Origin: UBA5336 sp039815055
Lineage (GTDB): Bacteria; Pseudomonadota; Alphaproteobacteria; Caulobacterales; Hyphomonadaceae
Direction: 5' to 3'
DNA length: 64,000 nt
Assembly: GCA_039815055.1 (NCBI GenBank)
Contig: JBCCAA010000003.1
Location: 1-64,000, forward strand
The first letter of the stretch is position 1, and the number at the start of each line of letters is the position of its first letter. This document shows positions 38,027-48,109 of the stretch, piece by piece. The position numbers were made by a program, and so were the translations under genes. The notes under the pieces are model-generated. The model was not told the origin of the DNA and searched no databases. It saw only the letters and a list, made by a program, of their open reading frames with translations.

Positions 38027-39024
38027 TCCTGCATGTGGGAACCCATAAAACGGCAACCACTACGATCCAAAAGAGTTTTCACGCCAACCGCCAGTTACTC
38101 GCCCGTCATGGTTTGACCTATCCAGATATCGGGCGCACGGCAGGCCATCACGGGTTGGTCACCGACTGGGTCAACCTGCCACCGGTGTTTCATCTGTCCG
38201 AAGGCTCTGAAGCGGCTTGGAAGAAACTGGTAGCCCAAGCCACGAAACACGACCAGGCCGTGTTTCTAAGCAGTGAAGAGTTCTCTCGCGGGCATCCAAA
38301 CTCCCGCGTGGATCTTGCGGCCATTCGGTCGTGGCTTGACCCTTTCGAGGAGATCAAGGTGATCTGCACTTTACGCGACCAGGTCTCCTTTCTTCAGTCG
38401 ATCTATCTGGAAATTTCAAAAAAGAAGGCCCCCCCCTATTGGGGCGCTTTCCTGAAAAGCGCACTCACCAAAGGATATGGCGCGGGGCTTTTTCTGAACT
38501 ATTGTGTCCTCGACGATCATCTCCGCAGTGCCTTCGCTGAGGATGAGATCCATTATGTCGACTACGCCGCTGCCTGCCAGGAGCCTGGCATTCGCGCCCA
38601 TATTCTCCGTCTGGCGGGCTGTGAGATGGACAGTACGTTGTTGCAGGACACCCAGGAGACCCGGCAGGCCAATGTCTCGCCCGACCCCCTGTCGGCCTGG
38701 ATTGCCGGCATGATCGCGCGCCCCGGTATTGCAGATGACGCCCTGATGGAGCTGGTCCGCGACAAACTTGCCAACAGCTTTGATGAAGGGCGGCCAACCA
38801 CCCTCTATATCCGCAGCGAAATCCAGCAGCTGCGCAAGTGCGTGACGCCCTGGAACGAAGAATTCCTGGAACGTCTTGCGCGGCGGCAACCCGGGTTTCA
38901 CCTGACGCCCACCAAGATGCCAGACAATACCGCTTATCGCTCTGATCTGAAAACTTCCTTCTGGGTAAACCTAACACAATCCCTTTATAACAGGGACACC
39001 CACAACACCGGCCCGCGTCCATGA
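38014..39024 (+). CDS. Sulfotransferase-like P-loop protein
   Basis: Start at ATG 38014 (longer frames back to 37909 overlap the upstream gene deeply). The 336-residue product begins with ILHVGTHKTATTTIQ, a 5'-phosphosulfate-binding loop in sulfotransferase-like form, and has a 3'-phosphate-type 'CTLRDQVSFLQS' near residue 115. A role in transferring sulfate to the capsule is inferred, since it is embedded among glycosyltransferase genes and translationally coupled to the RgpF/WbsX gene. It is the second sulfotransferase-like gene in the window. Confidence 0.7.
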   Translation: MARLILHVGTHKTATTTIQKSFHANRQLLARHGLTYPDIGRTAGHHGLVTDWVNLPPVFHLSEGSEAAWKKLVAQATKHDQAVFLSSEEFSRGHPNSRVDLAAIRSWLDPFEEIKVICTLRDQVSFLQSIYLEISKKKAPPYWGAFLKSALTKGYGAGLFLNYCVLDDHLRSAFAEDEIHYVDYAAACQEPGIRAHILRLAGCEMDSTLLQDTQETRQANVSPDPLSAWIAGMIARPGIADDALMELVRDKLANSFDEGRPTTLYIRSEIQQLRKCVTPWNEEFLERLARRQPGFHLTPTKMPDNTAYRSDLKTSFWVNLTQSLYNRDTHNTGPRP

Positions 39025-39064
39025 TGCGCCGCTCGGCCTCTGCAACACGAGGGGACAGTTTTCC

Positions 39065-40873
39065 ATGGCCTCCAAGATAACCGCAGTGCAAAACGATCCA
39101 CGCCCCGGCGCGGCAGATGTCGTCCAGCCACTCAGCACCAAGAGCCTGTTTTGGCAGGCCGACTACCTGATCGGCAGTCCTGCTCTTGCGACCCTGCCCT
39201 TTTTGTTCTGGACAGTCGAAAGCGCTGCACCAAGGACGCTTGTCAGTCTGAGCGATGGTCCTCAAGAAGCTTATTTCGCACTCTGTCAGGCGGTGCAGCG
39301 GCTTGGTCTGGAAACCCGCTGTTTTAGCATCTCCGAAGCGATACACGACCCTGAAGATGTGCGGCACAATGCCGACACCTACGAGGATTTCTCATCCCTT
39401 CTGAGCGGACCTCAGGACGCCAATTGCGCCCGATTCGCCCCGGCCAGCATTGACATGCTCTATCTGGATCTTGCGCATCCGCCTGAAGATCTGGTCCAGT
39501 GGCCAGCCCTTTTGTCACCACGCAATGTGCTTTTGATACATGGTGCGAATGCGCCCGAATTCTTTGCTGCACGCACAGCCTGCCTTGAAAGCCTTCGCAT
39601 CGAAAACATCGATTTTACCCTCGAACATGGCAACGGCCTGGGGCTGGTCCTGGGCGAAGACGCCCCCTCCCGGCTCAAGCGACTGGCAGAATTACACATG
39701 GGCGCCCCCGGCTATTCAGAAGTGCAAAAAGTCTTCTTTCGCCTCGGCAAGGCGCACGAAAACGCATTTCATGCCCGCCAAAACCGGCGTGAAAACAACC
39801 AGCAGAAAAAGGAACTTAACCAACTGCGCGCAGCTCTTGAAACAACCCAGTCAGATCTGGAAAAAATGCGCGAGAAAAATGCGAAGCTGCGCAGCGCCTA
39901 CGAGAACCGGAATGCCCAGATGGCCCTGATAGACGCGCGCCATTTCGATGCGATCACCGCGATCGAACAAGAGCTCAAGGAGGTTCAGCAAACCTCCCGA
40001 GACCGCAAAAAAAAGTTAAAAGAGGCGCTGGAAGAGGCAATCCGGCAGACGGATGCGAAAATCGAAAGGCTAAAGGAACAAGTCGCGGCTTTGACTGAAG
40101 CAGCCGTGCTCCAGGAGCGGGCGCTGGAAGAGGCAACAGCCCACAATGACCGACTGCAGGCGGAACATGACAGCCTTCAGGCCGCAGCCCTCGACAATCA
40201 GGCCCATGTCGAAACGCTCGAAGACACTGTCGCCCGTCAGAACCGCGAATTGGCTGATCTGGTGTTCCGCGCCGAGGACACACGTACAGGCTATGAATCC
40301 AAGTTGGATTGGCTACGCAGCGAAGTATCGAAACACAAGAACACCCTTTTGAAAGCAACGCAAGCGCAGGACACTGCCAAACAGGAAACCACCGCCCTGA
40401 AGGCACAGCTTGACGCCCGTACAGAAGAACTGGTCACACTCACCCAGTTGCTCGAAACCAAGACCGCTGAAGCAAACCGGGCATTGCTGGAAAGCGAGAC
40501 ACAACGCGATATCCTGATCGAATTGCGCAATGCCGAAATTGCCATGCTGCGTAATGCTGGCGGGCGGTTGCGCCGCGGCGATGCAATGTCCAGCGCCGGC
40601 TTGCCAACACTAAAGTCACAGACCGCGACACTGATGTCTTCGGATCTCTTTGATGCTGAGTGGTATCTGAAAACTTACCCCGATGTTGGCGAGAACGGCA
40701 TGGATCCAGCACGTCACTATGCCATTCACGGGGCGCTCGACGGGCGCAATCCCGGACCAAGTTTTGACACGATGGCCTATTACCGCGCCAACAGAGACGT
40801 GGCGAAACGCGGCCTCAACGCATTGGTCCATTACGAGATGTTCGGGCGCGAAGAAAAGCGTCGCTTGAAATAG
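39065..40873 (+). CDS. Coiled-coil protein with C-terminal YPDV modules
   Basis: This 602-residue protein has a globular N-terminus (about 1-235) with a Rossmann-like pattern ('MLYLDLAHPPEDL … NVLLIHGANAPEF'), which may be a degenerate methyltransferase- or glycosyltransferase-like fold. A long charged coiled coil follows (about 240-490, repeated Glu/Lys/Gln heptads), and then two copies of the shared module (about 525-600), with FDAEWYLKTYPDV and FDTMAYYRANRDV as cores. It could be a scaffold that gathers the other module-bearing enzymes. It ends 5 nt before the next gene, with which it is surely co-transcribed. Confidence 0.7.
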   Translation: MASKITAVQNDPRPGAADVVQPLSTKSLFWQADYLIGSPALATLPFLFWTVESAAPRTLVSLSDGPQEAYFALCQAVQRLGLETRCFSISEAIHDPEDVRHNADTYEDFSSLLSGPQDANCARFAPASIDMLYLDLAHPPEDLVQWPALLSPRNVLLIHGANAPEFFAARTACLESLRIENIDFTLEHGNGLGLVLGEDAPSRLKRLAELHMGAPGYSEVQKVFFRLGKAHENAFHARQNRRENNQQKKELNQLRAALETTQSDLEKMREKNAKLRSAYENRNAQMALIDARHFDAITAIEQELKEVQQTSRDRKKKLKEALEEAIRQTDAKIERLKEQVAALTEAAVLQERALEEATAHNDRLQAEHDSLQAAALDNQAHVETLEDTVARQNRELADLVFRAEDTRTGYESKLDWLRSEVSKHKNTLLKATQAQDTAKQETTALKAQLDARTEELVTLTQLLETKTAEANRALLESETQRDILIELRNAEIAMLRNAGGRLRRGDAMSSAGLPTLKSQTATLMSSDLFDAEWYLKTYPDVGENGMDPARHYAIHGALDGRNPGPSFDTMAYYRANRDVAKRGLNALVHYEMFGREEKRRLK

Positions 40874-40878
40874 GAGCC

Positions 40879-42687
40879 ATGTGGGTTTTGGAAAAACAGA
40901 TCGCTGCGATCCGCAAAACCGGCCACGTCCATCGCAACTGGTATCTTGAAACCTACCCTGATGTGGCGCGCCTGGGCATGGAGCCCGCAGAACACTACCT
41001 GAAATATGGCGCCATCATGGGCCGCAACCCAGGGACAAGTTTCGATACGAAACTCTATCTCGAACGCTATCCCGACGTGGCTGAGACGGGGATGAACCCG
41101 CTGCTACACTACGCGCGCTTCGGCAAGAAGGAAGGTCGCGACATCGGGGGGGGACGGTTCGAAAAGGCAGCGGCCAGACTGACCCACTATTTGTGGGCTG
41201 GCGGCCCACAAGAGATCATCATCCCCCAGTTGGAAGAGATCGCCAGTAATCCGAAAGCCCCGGAAAAATGCCGCTTCGACGCGGCACGCAAACTGGCGAT
41301 CCGGCTGGCCTTTGATGGCGATACTGAGCGTGCCCTGCACCACATGCACCGCCTGCCGGACATTGCCCCAGGCCTGGTCCTTGACAAAAGTTACTTGGTT
41401 ACACTGGCGTTCCTGTATCTCCAGGTCAACGACAGACCAACTGCGCGTACATCACTGAAGAAGCTCCTGATGACCAGCAGCGGTGAAAAAGACCCAGATG
41501 CCATACTCGCCTTGGCCAATACCTTCGAAGATGATGCCGACCGTCTGTCAGCCCTCAACCAGGTTTATGTCAATGCAGGTCTCACCCCTTTGCGCCTGCG
41601 TGACCCGGGCCGTCCTCTGGCGTTGGACAACATCGAAAGCACGGTTGCACCGACCTGCACTGCGGATCATGGTCTGGTCTCGGTCATCATGCCGATCTAC
41701 AAGGCCGAAGACGTCATCGAAATCGCGATCCGCTCACTGCTTCAGCAAAGCTACCGCAATATAGAGATCGTGGCCGTCGATGATTGCAGCCCTGACGAAA
41801 CCTTCGCAGTGCTCACGCGCCTCGCCGCAGAAGACCCCCGTGTCCGGCCCTTCCGGCAATCAGTCAATGCGGGGGCCTATCCCGCGCGCAACCGCGGGCT
41901 TGAAGAAGCACGTGGTGACTTCATCACAACCCATGATGCCGATGACTGGTCACATCCACAGAAGATCGAAACCCAGCTTGCAGCTCTGGTTCAGGGGGAC
42001 GCAAAAGGCGTTGTAGCTCATTGGATTCGGGTCACGCCCCAGTTGCAGATTACGACCAATTGGCGCCTCACATCCGAGGTCTTGCACTGGAGCCATTCGA
42101 CATTCCTTGCCAGCCGCACTCTGTTTGATGAGTTGGGGCCCTGGGATAATGTGCGCATCTCAGCCGATACAGAGCTTATCTGGCGCATGCAGGCGGCATA
42201 CGGATGGCACTCACTCACAAAGATTATGCCTGATGCACCGCTTGCGCTTGCCTTGGACGACGACAGTTCACTGACCCGCACCAAACAAACGCATGTCAGC
42301 ACAATCTACTATGGATTGCGCCGCTTCTACCGCGAAATTGCACAACACTGGCACCGCCAGCCCGGCGGACCCACGGCCGAAAACAATGCCCGGCGACTGG
42401 ACATGATTCCCGAAGAAATGTTTCGAAAGATCGAAGGCACTGTGACGCTCGATCTGGTGCTGCGCGGGGACTGCACCAGCCACAGCGTAGTGGAAATCAT
42501 GCATCGCACCCTCAGAGCACCTGGCCGGGCCGGGCAGAGCATAGGGATAGACCACCGCCCCGACATTACCCGCATGCCCGGTCGTTTTGCCCAAGCTTTC
42601 TTTGATCTACTGGCTCGTCCGGGCGTGCGCCCGGTCATCCCCGGCACCGCCATCCGAGCCTTGGAAGAGATCGACGTGAATGGCTGA
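40879..42687 (+). CDS. Glycosyltransferase family 2 with N-terminal YPDV modules
   Basis: The product is 602 residues. Two YPDV modules (about residues 20-95) come first, with cores NWYLETYPDV and KLYLERYPDV. A helical, TPR-like region follows (about 95-255). The GT-A catalytic domain starts near residue 266 with 'VSVIMPIYKAEDVIEIAI' and carries the metal-binding DADDW near residue 353. GT2 enzymes transfer a nucleotide-activated sugar to a growing chain. The last 130 residues lack known motifs. TAG of the previous gene, the ribosome-binding AGGAG and this ATG are nearly contiguous; the 3' end overlaps the next gene by 8 nt. Confidence 0.83.
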   Translation: MWVLEKQIAAIRKTGHVHRNWYLETYPDVARLGMEPAEHYLKYGAIMGRNPGTSFDTKLYLERYPDVAETGMNPLLHYARFGKKEGRDIGGGRFEKAAARLTHYLWAGGPQEIIIPQLEEIASNPKAPEKCRFDAARKLAIRLAFDGDTERALHHMHRLPDIAPGLVLDKSYLVTLAFLYLQVNDRPTARTSLKKLLMTSSGEKDPDAILALANTFEDDADRLSALNQVYVNAGLTPLRLRDPGRPLALDNIESTVAPTCTADHGLVSVIMPIYKAEDVIEIAIRSLLQQSYRNIEIVAVDDCSPDETFAVLTRLAAEDPRVRPFRQSVNAGAYPARNRGLEEARGDFITTHDADDWSHPQKIETQLAALVQGDAKGVVAHWIRVTPQLQITTNWRLTSEVLHWSHSTFLASRTLFDELGPWDNVRISADTELIWRMQAAYGWHSLTKIMPDAPLALALDDDSSLTRTKQTHVSTIYYGLRRFYREIAQHWHRQPGGPTAENNARRLDMIPEEMFRKIEGTVTLDLVLRGDCTSHSVVEIMHRTLRAPGRAGQSIGIDHRPDITRMPGRFAQAFFDLLARPGVRPVIPGTAIRALEEIDVNG

Positions 42688-43303
42688 ATTCCACGATCGC
42701 AGAACTGAGATCAACGCGCCGGTGATGACCTTTCCCGATCAAGTCCGCGCGCATGTGGAACGCTGCTACGCCAAGGCGCGCATCATCCTCGAATACGGGT
42801 CCGGAGGATCAACCGTGCTGGCAGCCGGTCAGCCGGGCAAATTCATACAAAGCGTAGAATCTGATTTCGACTGGGCGATGAACATGCGCAGCCATCTCGA
42901 CGAGATAGGAGCCGCCTCACCAGTGGTGATCTACCCGATTGATATTGGCCCTGTGGGGATGTGGGGACGCCCCATTGATGGCAGCAACTGGCAGAAGTTC
43001 CAACGCTATCCAAACGATATCTGGGATCAGCCGTTTTTTCGTCATCCCGATCTGGTTCTGATTGACGGCCGTTTCCGGCCAGCCTGTTTTGCCACTGTCT
43101 GTATCCGCATCACCCGACCAGTGCGCCTCCTGTTCGATGACTATCTCGATCGGCCTGAATACCATGGTGTCGAAACCCTCGCCAAACCGGCGCGTATGAT
43201 CGGGCGGATGGCTGAGTTCCAGCTTGAACCCCGCCCTTACGCGGCCGAAGAAATCACGCTCGCGCAGTCATTCTTGTCCTTGGTAAAATATGCCCCACGC
43301 TGA
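42680..43303 (+). CDS. Class I methyltransferase-like protein
   Basis: A 207-residue product begins at ATG 42680, inside the end of the preceding gene. Motif I (ILEYGSGGSTVLAAG) sits near residues 36-50, and an acidic strand 'LVLIDGRFRPACF' lies near residue 130, as in Rossmann-fold methyltransferases. It has 14 nt in common with the following GT gene, so four genes (39065-46097) are packed with overlaps or tiny gaps. A role in glycan methylation is inferred; catalytic activity is not certain. Confidence 0.68.
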   Translation: MAEFHDRRTEINAPVMTFPDQVRAHVERCYAKARIILEYGSGGSTVLAAGQPGKFIQSVESDFDWAMNMRSHLDEIGAASPVVIYPIDIGPVGMWGRPIDGSNWQKFQRYPNDIWDQPFFRHPDLVLIDGRFRPACFATVCIRITRPVRLLFDDYLDRPEYHGVETLAKPARMIGRMAEFQLEPRPYAAEEITLAQSFLSLVKYAPR

Positions 43304-46097
43304 CGAGCCCATAGGTACGCCAAATGCCCAGTCCATCGGATTCGATGCTCAATGGTATCTCAAGACCTACACAGACGTTGCCGGGGCGGGAATTGACCCT
43401 TGGACTCATTATATCCAGTTCGGCCGTTCCGAAGGGCGCCGTCCGCATGCCCCTAGGGGCAGCGCCAGCGAACGCGACCTGTGGTCTGGTTTTGCAAATG
43501 CCGGCCTCCCGAAACTTGAGGCACAAGCCGATGGTCCTCCGGGACCAGAACAGGACATGGCCCGCTGGTGGCTGGCCCGCTGGCACTTTGCACAGGGCCA
43601 CTACGACACGGCCAGCAAGTTTATGGAACAGTTGATAAGGACTGACCGTCCACTGTCACCAGACCGCACAATCGGAACAGTGATCTTGGCTGCACTCTGC
43701 GCCCTTGAGACAGGCAATCGTGACCGCGCGCGCAAGGTATTGGCGCAGGGCCGGAAGGCCGGAATGTCCCCGACAGAGATTGACCTCGTCAGGGCCAATA
43801 TTGAAGCTACGCCAGACGAGGCGCTCAACAAAATCTGGCGGCGTGCCGGTTTAGGAGGCATACGTCTGCAACATGGCACAGCACCAGCGCTGGACCGATT
43901 GATCCCGCGCCGGAAAATATTGCCTGGCCTGCCCTATCGCATGGCACCCCGGGTCAGCGTGATCGTACCGGCCTTCAACGCCGCCAACACTTTGCCCACA
44001 GCACTGACCTCTCTGTTGTTCCAGCGCTGGAAAGCGCTTGATATCGTGGTCGTGGATGACGGCTCCACCGACGCCACCGGGGCCGTCGCGAAGCGATTTG
44101 CAATGCGGGATCCTCGCATTCGGGTGATCACATCAGCATCCAATGAAGGGGCCTATATCGCGCGAAATCGCGGCATCATGGCCGCAAAGAGCAACTACAT
44201 CACCGTGCTGGACGCCGATGACTGGTGCCATCCAGATAGGATCGCACAGCAGGTGCGTGCGCTGATTGCCAACCCTGATATCGTCGGCAGCCTGTCACAT
44301 TGGGTCCGTGTAAGCCCCGAACTGAAATTCTCGCGCTGGCGGATTGAAACCGACGGGTTGGTACACCGAAATGTGTCATCTTTGATGATCCGCCGTGATG
44401 TCCTGAATCGACTCGGGGTCTGGGATCGCGTCCGCGTGAATGCCGATACGGAATACTACTATCGCATTCTTGCAGCTTATGGCGGCGCAAGCCTCACAGA
44501 AGTGCTGCCCGGTGTGCCCTTGTCACTGGGCCGCTGCACGCCGACCAGTCTCACTGGACAGGCCGCAACGCATCTGGGAAGTCAGATAGGTGGCCTGCGC
44601 GCCGCATATCTGGACGCGGCTCTATCCTGGCACTCCCGCGCCGTAACCGAAGTCAGAACACCAGACGGCGATTCTACCGGGCTTGATCCGCTCTATCTTC
44701 CCGAACACCCCGCACAACGACCCTTTGCCATCCCACCAGAGATCGGTGTGGGGGATCCGCCGCCAGTGGCACGACCCGAAGACGTGATCCGCAGCAGCCC
44801 CCTTTTCGACACGCAATGGTATCTCGAAGTCAACGAAGACGTGCGCCATGCCAGCATCGATCCAGCCTTGCACTATCTGCAGAGCGGGGCAGCGCATGGT
44901 CGTGATCCTTCACCAAAACTGAGCACTACAGGGTATCGCGCGGCTTACCTGACGGATGCATCACCTGAGACAAACCCGATACTTCACTGGCACAAAATGG
45001 GCTGCCAGGAAGGTATACCCCCCCTGCCCCGCTTTGATGGTGCTCTCGCACAGACAGCACCACAGGTGATTGTCTTCGGACATCAGGTTGGTGAGCATCT
45101 ATTCGGAGCCGAGCGCAGTTTTCTCGACATGCTCGTGAGGATGCAGGCCGCCGGAACGCCGCCTATGGCCGTGCTGCCACATGTACACAATATGGCCTAT
45201 CTTGATGCGGTGCGCGAGCGTACGACCTGCGTCGTGGTCGTGCCATATCTTTGGCGCCATGCCATACGCACGCCACGTCCTGACACACAACAGGCCCTGG
45301 AAAAGATAATGCGGGCGCAGCCCCTCCAGGCTGTCCACATCAATACTTGCGTTATAGACGCTCCGGCCATTGCCGCCCGGGCCGTTGGTTTGCCGGTCGT
45401 TGTTCATGTGCGTGAACGCCCCGATCAGGATGAAACACTGCGTCAGGCTCTGGACATGAATGCCGAAACCATACGCCTAAGTCTTTTAAAGGAAGCGGAT
45501 CATTTTGTTGCAAACAGCCCAGACGTCGCTGCCTGGCTGGCCGCACCCGAACGAACACGCATAGTACCCAACCAAGTCGACCCGGCGCTTTTTCATCTAC
45601 CGCGCCAGGACCGCACCCCACCCTGTGTCGCACTGATTAGCAGCAATATTACCAAGAAAGGAATCGCCGATTTTGTTGCACTGGCCAGACATCTTGAAGA
45701 GATGGGCAAAAAGGCGCGCTGTCTGCTTATCGGCCCGGAAAGCGCTGATCTTACAGCCTTACGACCATTACCGGATACCGTTGAAACGCCCGGCTATGCC
45801 ACCGACCCTATCGCGGCTCTGATCCAGGCTGACATCGTTCTCAATTTATCGAAGTTTGCAGAATCATTTGGCAGGAGCATTCTGGAAGCAATGGCTGCCG
45901 GACGCCCCGTAGTCTGCTACAACCGGGGCCATCTGGGTACCCTGGTCGAAGATGGAGTTAGCGGCATCATGGTGACACCTGATGACCCTCTGGAAGCCGC
46001 CAAGGCCGTGGCACTGCTTCTTTCCGATAAAAACATACGCATTCGTATGGGCGCCGCAGCGCGCCGTCGCGCGCGCGCGTTGGTGGATAGTATCTGA
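43290..46097 (+). CDS. Two-domain glycosyltransferase (GT2 + GT4) with YPDV modules
   Basis: The product is 935 residues. It has one YPDV module at residues 18-55 (FDAQWYLKTYTDV), a helical region, a GT2 domain starting near residue 220 ('VSVIVPAFNAANTLP') with DADDW near 307, a second module pair near residues 500-575, and a GT4-like GT-B domain (about 590-935) with the nucleotide-binding end 'NLSKFAESFGRSILEAMA'. It could add two sugars in sequence. The end is abrupt: the protein stops soon after 'RARALVDSI', before the terminal helix most GT4 enzymes have, and the DNA beyond looks degraded, so a small 3' truncation is possible. Confidence 0.82.
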   Translation: MPHADEPIGTPNAQSIGFDAQWYLKTYTDVAGAGIDPWTHYIQFGRSEGRRPHAPRGSASERDLWSGFANAGLPKLEAQADGPPGPEQDMARWWLARWHFAQGHYDTASKFMEQLIRTDRPLSPDRTIGTVILAALCALETGNRDRARKVLAQGRKAGMSPTEIDLVRANIEATPDEALNKIWRRAGLGGIRLQHGTAPALDRLIPRRKILPGLPYRMAPRVSVIVPAFNAANTLPTALTSLLFQRWKALDIVVVDDGSTDATGAVAKRFAMRDPRIRVITSASNEGAYIARNRGIMAAKSNYITVLDADDWCHPDRIAQQVRALIANPDIVGSLSHWVRVSPELKFSRWRIETDGLVHRNVSSLMIRRDVLNRLGVWDRVRVNADTEYYYRILAAYGGASLTEVLPGVPLSLGRCTPTSLTGQAATHLGSQIGGLRAAYLDAALSWHSRAVTEVRTPDGDSTGLDPLYLPEHPAQRPFAIPPEIGVGDPPPVARPEDVIRSSPLFDTQWYLEVNEDVRHASIDPALHYLQSGAAHGRDPSPKLSTTGYRAAYLTDASPETNPILHWHKMGCQEGIPPLPRFDGALAQTAPQVIVFGHQVGEHLFGAERSFLDMLVRMQAAGTPPMAVLPHVHNMAYLDAVRERTTCVVVVPYLWRHAIRTPRPDTQQALEKIMRAQPLQAVHINTCVIDAPAIAARAVGLPVVVHVRERPDQDETLRQALDMNAETIRLSLLKEADHFVANSPDVAAWLAAPERTRIVPNQVDPALFHLPRQDRTPPCVALISSNITKKGIADFVALARHLEEMGKKARCLLIGPESADLTALRPLPDTVETPGYATDPIAALIQADIVLNLSKFAESFGRSILEAMAAGRPVVCYNRGHLGTLVEDGVSGIMVTPDDPLEAAKAVALLLSDKNIRIRMGAAARRRARALVDSI

Positions 46098-46267
46098 AAA
46101 AGGACCCCGGGCAACGTCCGGCCAGCCGCAAAGAAACCAGCCCGAACGAAGTTTGATGGCCTGGTCTGCTCTTTGGCGGCAGTCAGATGTCTGGCACGGA
46201 CAGGCTGAGCGGATTCTTTAACCCTAGGATCGGACTCGCTGCGAGATGCACAGCGTCTGTGACTGGA

Positions 46268-46501
46268 TCAGGCCGTCGGCCCGGTCACGTCAAAACCGTT
46301 CTTACGCAACTGCCGGAGAACTGCTTGGCCTTGTTTGGCATAGCTGCTGCGCTTCTCTGCCCAGGCCTGCTTGCGCACGGTCTTGTCGTTAGCCTGACCC
46401 TTGTACTCGGCGCGAAAAATTGCTCGCCCTATCGCAACGGCCAGTTTCCGATCTTCTTTTTTTTCTCCCGCAGCAGCGGTCTCATCAATCTCACCTGTCA
46501 T
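46268..46501 (-). CDS. Small hypothetical protein, Lys/Arg-rich
   Basis: The ATG at 46501 has GGAG eight bases upstream. The 77-residue product starts with an acidic stretch (about 1-18) and continues with basic helical sequence ('AVAIGRAIFRAEYKGQ … AYAKQGQAVLRQLRKNGFDV'-like). I do not recognise the family. The regular amphipathic pattern and ribosome-binding site suggest a real gene, though it lies in a stretch that otherwise looks decayed. Confidence 0.45.
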   Translation of the reverse strand: MTGEIDETAAAGEKKEDRKLAVAIGRAIFRAEYKGQANDKTVRKQAWAEKRSSYAKQGQAVLRQLRKNGFDVTGPTA

Positions 46502-47064
46502 TTTACGATCTCCAATTACTATCCTCAACGCGCCAAGCCGTCTGTTGGAAGGAATGATGCCACTCCAATAACACGCTTTTGGAGCGTTAATATCTTGTCG
46601 AATCTGTTCCGGCAACTGCGCAAACCAGTCCGTGCGTTCGGGACGTCGTTTAACCCATTCATGAGTTTGTATCTAGGAAATCAGCGCCGCAATCTAATCG
46701 AGCGCCATCTCTGTCTTGGGCAGTTTGGTTCTGTCCAATGAAAGCCTCGCCCGCGAAAGGACGCACGATGACATGGTGACGCCCAAAATCCTCGAAGAAT
46801 TGTTCAATCGGTTGCAGAAGATCCAACACCATAGGTTAGCAAACGCGCTAAGCATGTCGCGTGTTTTGGAGTGACCCACGTGGAAGAACATCCTCAACCC
46901 GACGCCCCTCAAACGTTGAAAATGCAGGTCATTTCTATTAGCCAACACTAAATTAGGATGCAGTCGCAACAACAGCTTCACAACCTCTATTGGCCTTACG
47001 CACAGATAAAATTGCACCTGCACATCTGCGTTGATAAGACGATACGGCAACGCCGCAGAGCCTT
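46502..47064. other. Probably decayed stretch between glycosyltransferase genes
   Basis: About 560 bases with no clear intact gene. The minus strand keeps an open frame (about 46694-47041) whose translation looks protein-like (for example 'VVKLLLRLHPNLVLANRNDLHFQRLR') but has no start or ribosome-binding site, so it may be a remnant of a lost polysaccharide gene. I cannot assign a family. Confidence 0.35.
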
Positions 47065-47997
47065 TTGGAGCCCGTCCTGACACAAATCCAGATCTTGATG
47101 GCGGTATATAATGGGGCGAGCCATCTCGAGGCACAGCTCGAAAGCCTGGCCGCACAAAGTTACCCGCAATGGTCGCTACTTGTCAGCGATGATGGATCGA
47201 CAGATCAAAGCGTCCAAATTCTGCGCGACTTCGCTGCGAAACATACAGGCAGGGTTGATCTGATCGCAGGGCCCTGCCGTGGGTCAGCAGCAAATTTTCT
47301 GCACCTGCTTGAATGCGCTGACACCAATGCGGCAGGAATTGCCTTTTGTGATCAGGATGATGTCTGGCTGCCTGACAAACTGGCCCGAGCCTATGCTTCG
47401 CTGGCCTCCATTCCATTGGATCAACCTGCACTCTATTGCAGCCGGACCTTGGTCTGCGATGCAGCTCTCAATGTGCGCTACCCCTCACGGAAGCCGCAAC
47501 GGGACCTGTCATTTCGAAATGCATTGGTCCAGAATGTTGTAGCCGGCAATACTCTCGTATTGAACAGCTCCGCCTTAAAACTGGCTCGACAAGCCTCGAA
47601 GCAGGTCACACAGGTGGCTGTTCATGATTGGTGGCTCTATCAGTTGCTCAGCGGCGCGGGAAGCGCAATTATTCATGATGAGAAACCAAGCCTTTACTAC
47701 CGCCAGCACAGTCACAACGAAATCGGTGCCAAGATTGGCGTCCGAGCCGTTTTTTCGCGCGCTGTTCAGGTAATCAAAGGACGCTATCAGGGCTGGAACA
47801 GCGTGAATATCTCTGCCCTCGACGCCGTTGAAGTTCACCTGACGCCGGAGAACCGCGCCCGGCTCAGAGAATTCAAAAAAGCGCGTCACGGCCCCCTACC
47901 CCGACGGCTATGGCACCTATGGCGCTCGGGCGTGCATCGCCAAGGACGATTGGGTAATATTGCATTGTGGGTCAGTGCTTTCCTTGGCCGAATCTAA
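47065..47997 (+). CDS. Glycosyltransferase family 2 (rhamnosyltransferase-like)
   Basis: The start is uncertain. A TTG at 47065 opens the frame, while GGAG at 47067-47070 would suit a CTG at 47077, after which the catalytic domain begins directly (TQIQILMAVYNGASHL). The 310-residue protein shows 'SDDGSTDQSV', a metal-binding 'FCDQDDVW' and 'HDWWLYQLLSGAG … YYRQHSHNEIGA', which resembles rhamnosyltransferases and related GT2 enzymes. It has no YPDV module, unlike the genes upstream. It stands alone after the decayed stretch, so it may be regulated separately. Confidence 0.78.
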   Translation: MEPVLTQIQILMAVYNGASHLEAQLESLAAQSYPQWSLLVSDDGSTDQSVQILRDFAAKHTGRVDLIAGPCRGSAANFLHLLECADTNAAGIAFCDQDDVWLPDKLARAYASLASIPLDQPALYCSRTLVCDAALNVRYPSRKPQRDLSFRNALVQNVVAGNTLVLNSSALKLARQASKQVTQVAVHDWWLYQLLSGAGSAIIHDEKPSLYYRQHSHNEIGAKIGVRAVFSRAVQVIKGRYQGWNSVNISALDAVEVHLTPENRARLREFKKARHGPLPRRLWHLWRSGVHRQGRLGNIALWVSAFLGRI

Positions 47998-48109
47998 AGG
48001 CACTAACAGATCCTTTCGCGCATTCCCGTTGCTGACTCTGAAGCCTTAAACAGACTCTAAACAGCTATTTAGAGCATGATTTACCGCCTCATAAAACAGC
48101 GGACCTGAT

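Noticed and set aside
46187..46741. 184-codon plus-strand frame
   Set aside because: Composition is not protein-like, and it covers a more convincing small minus-strand gene with a ribosome-binding site.
46098..47064. Insertion sequence in the decayed stretch
   Set aside because: I saw no transposase motifs, terminal inverted repeats or target duplications.
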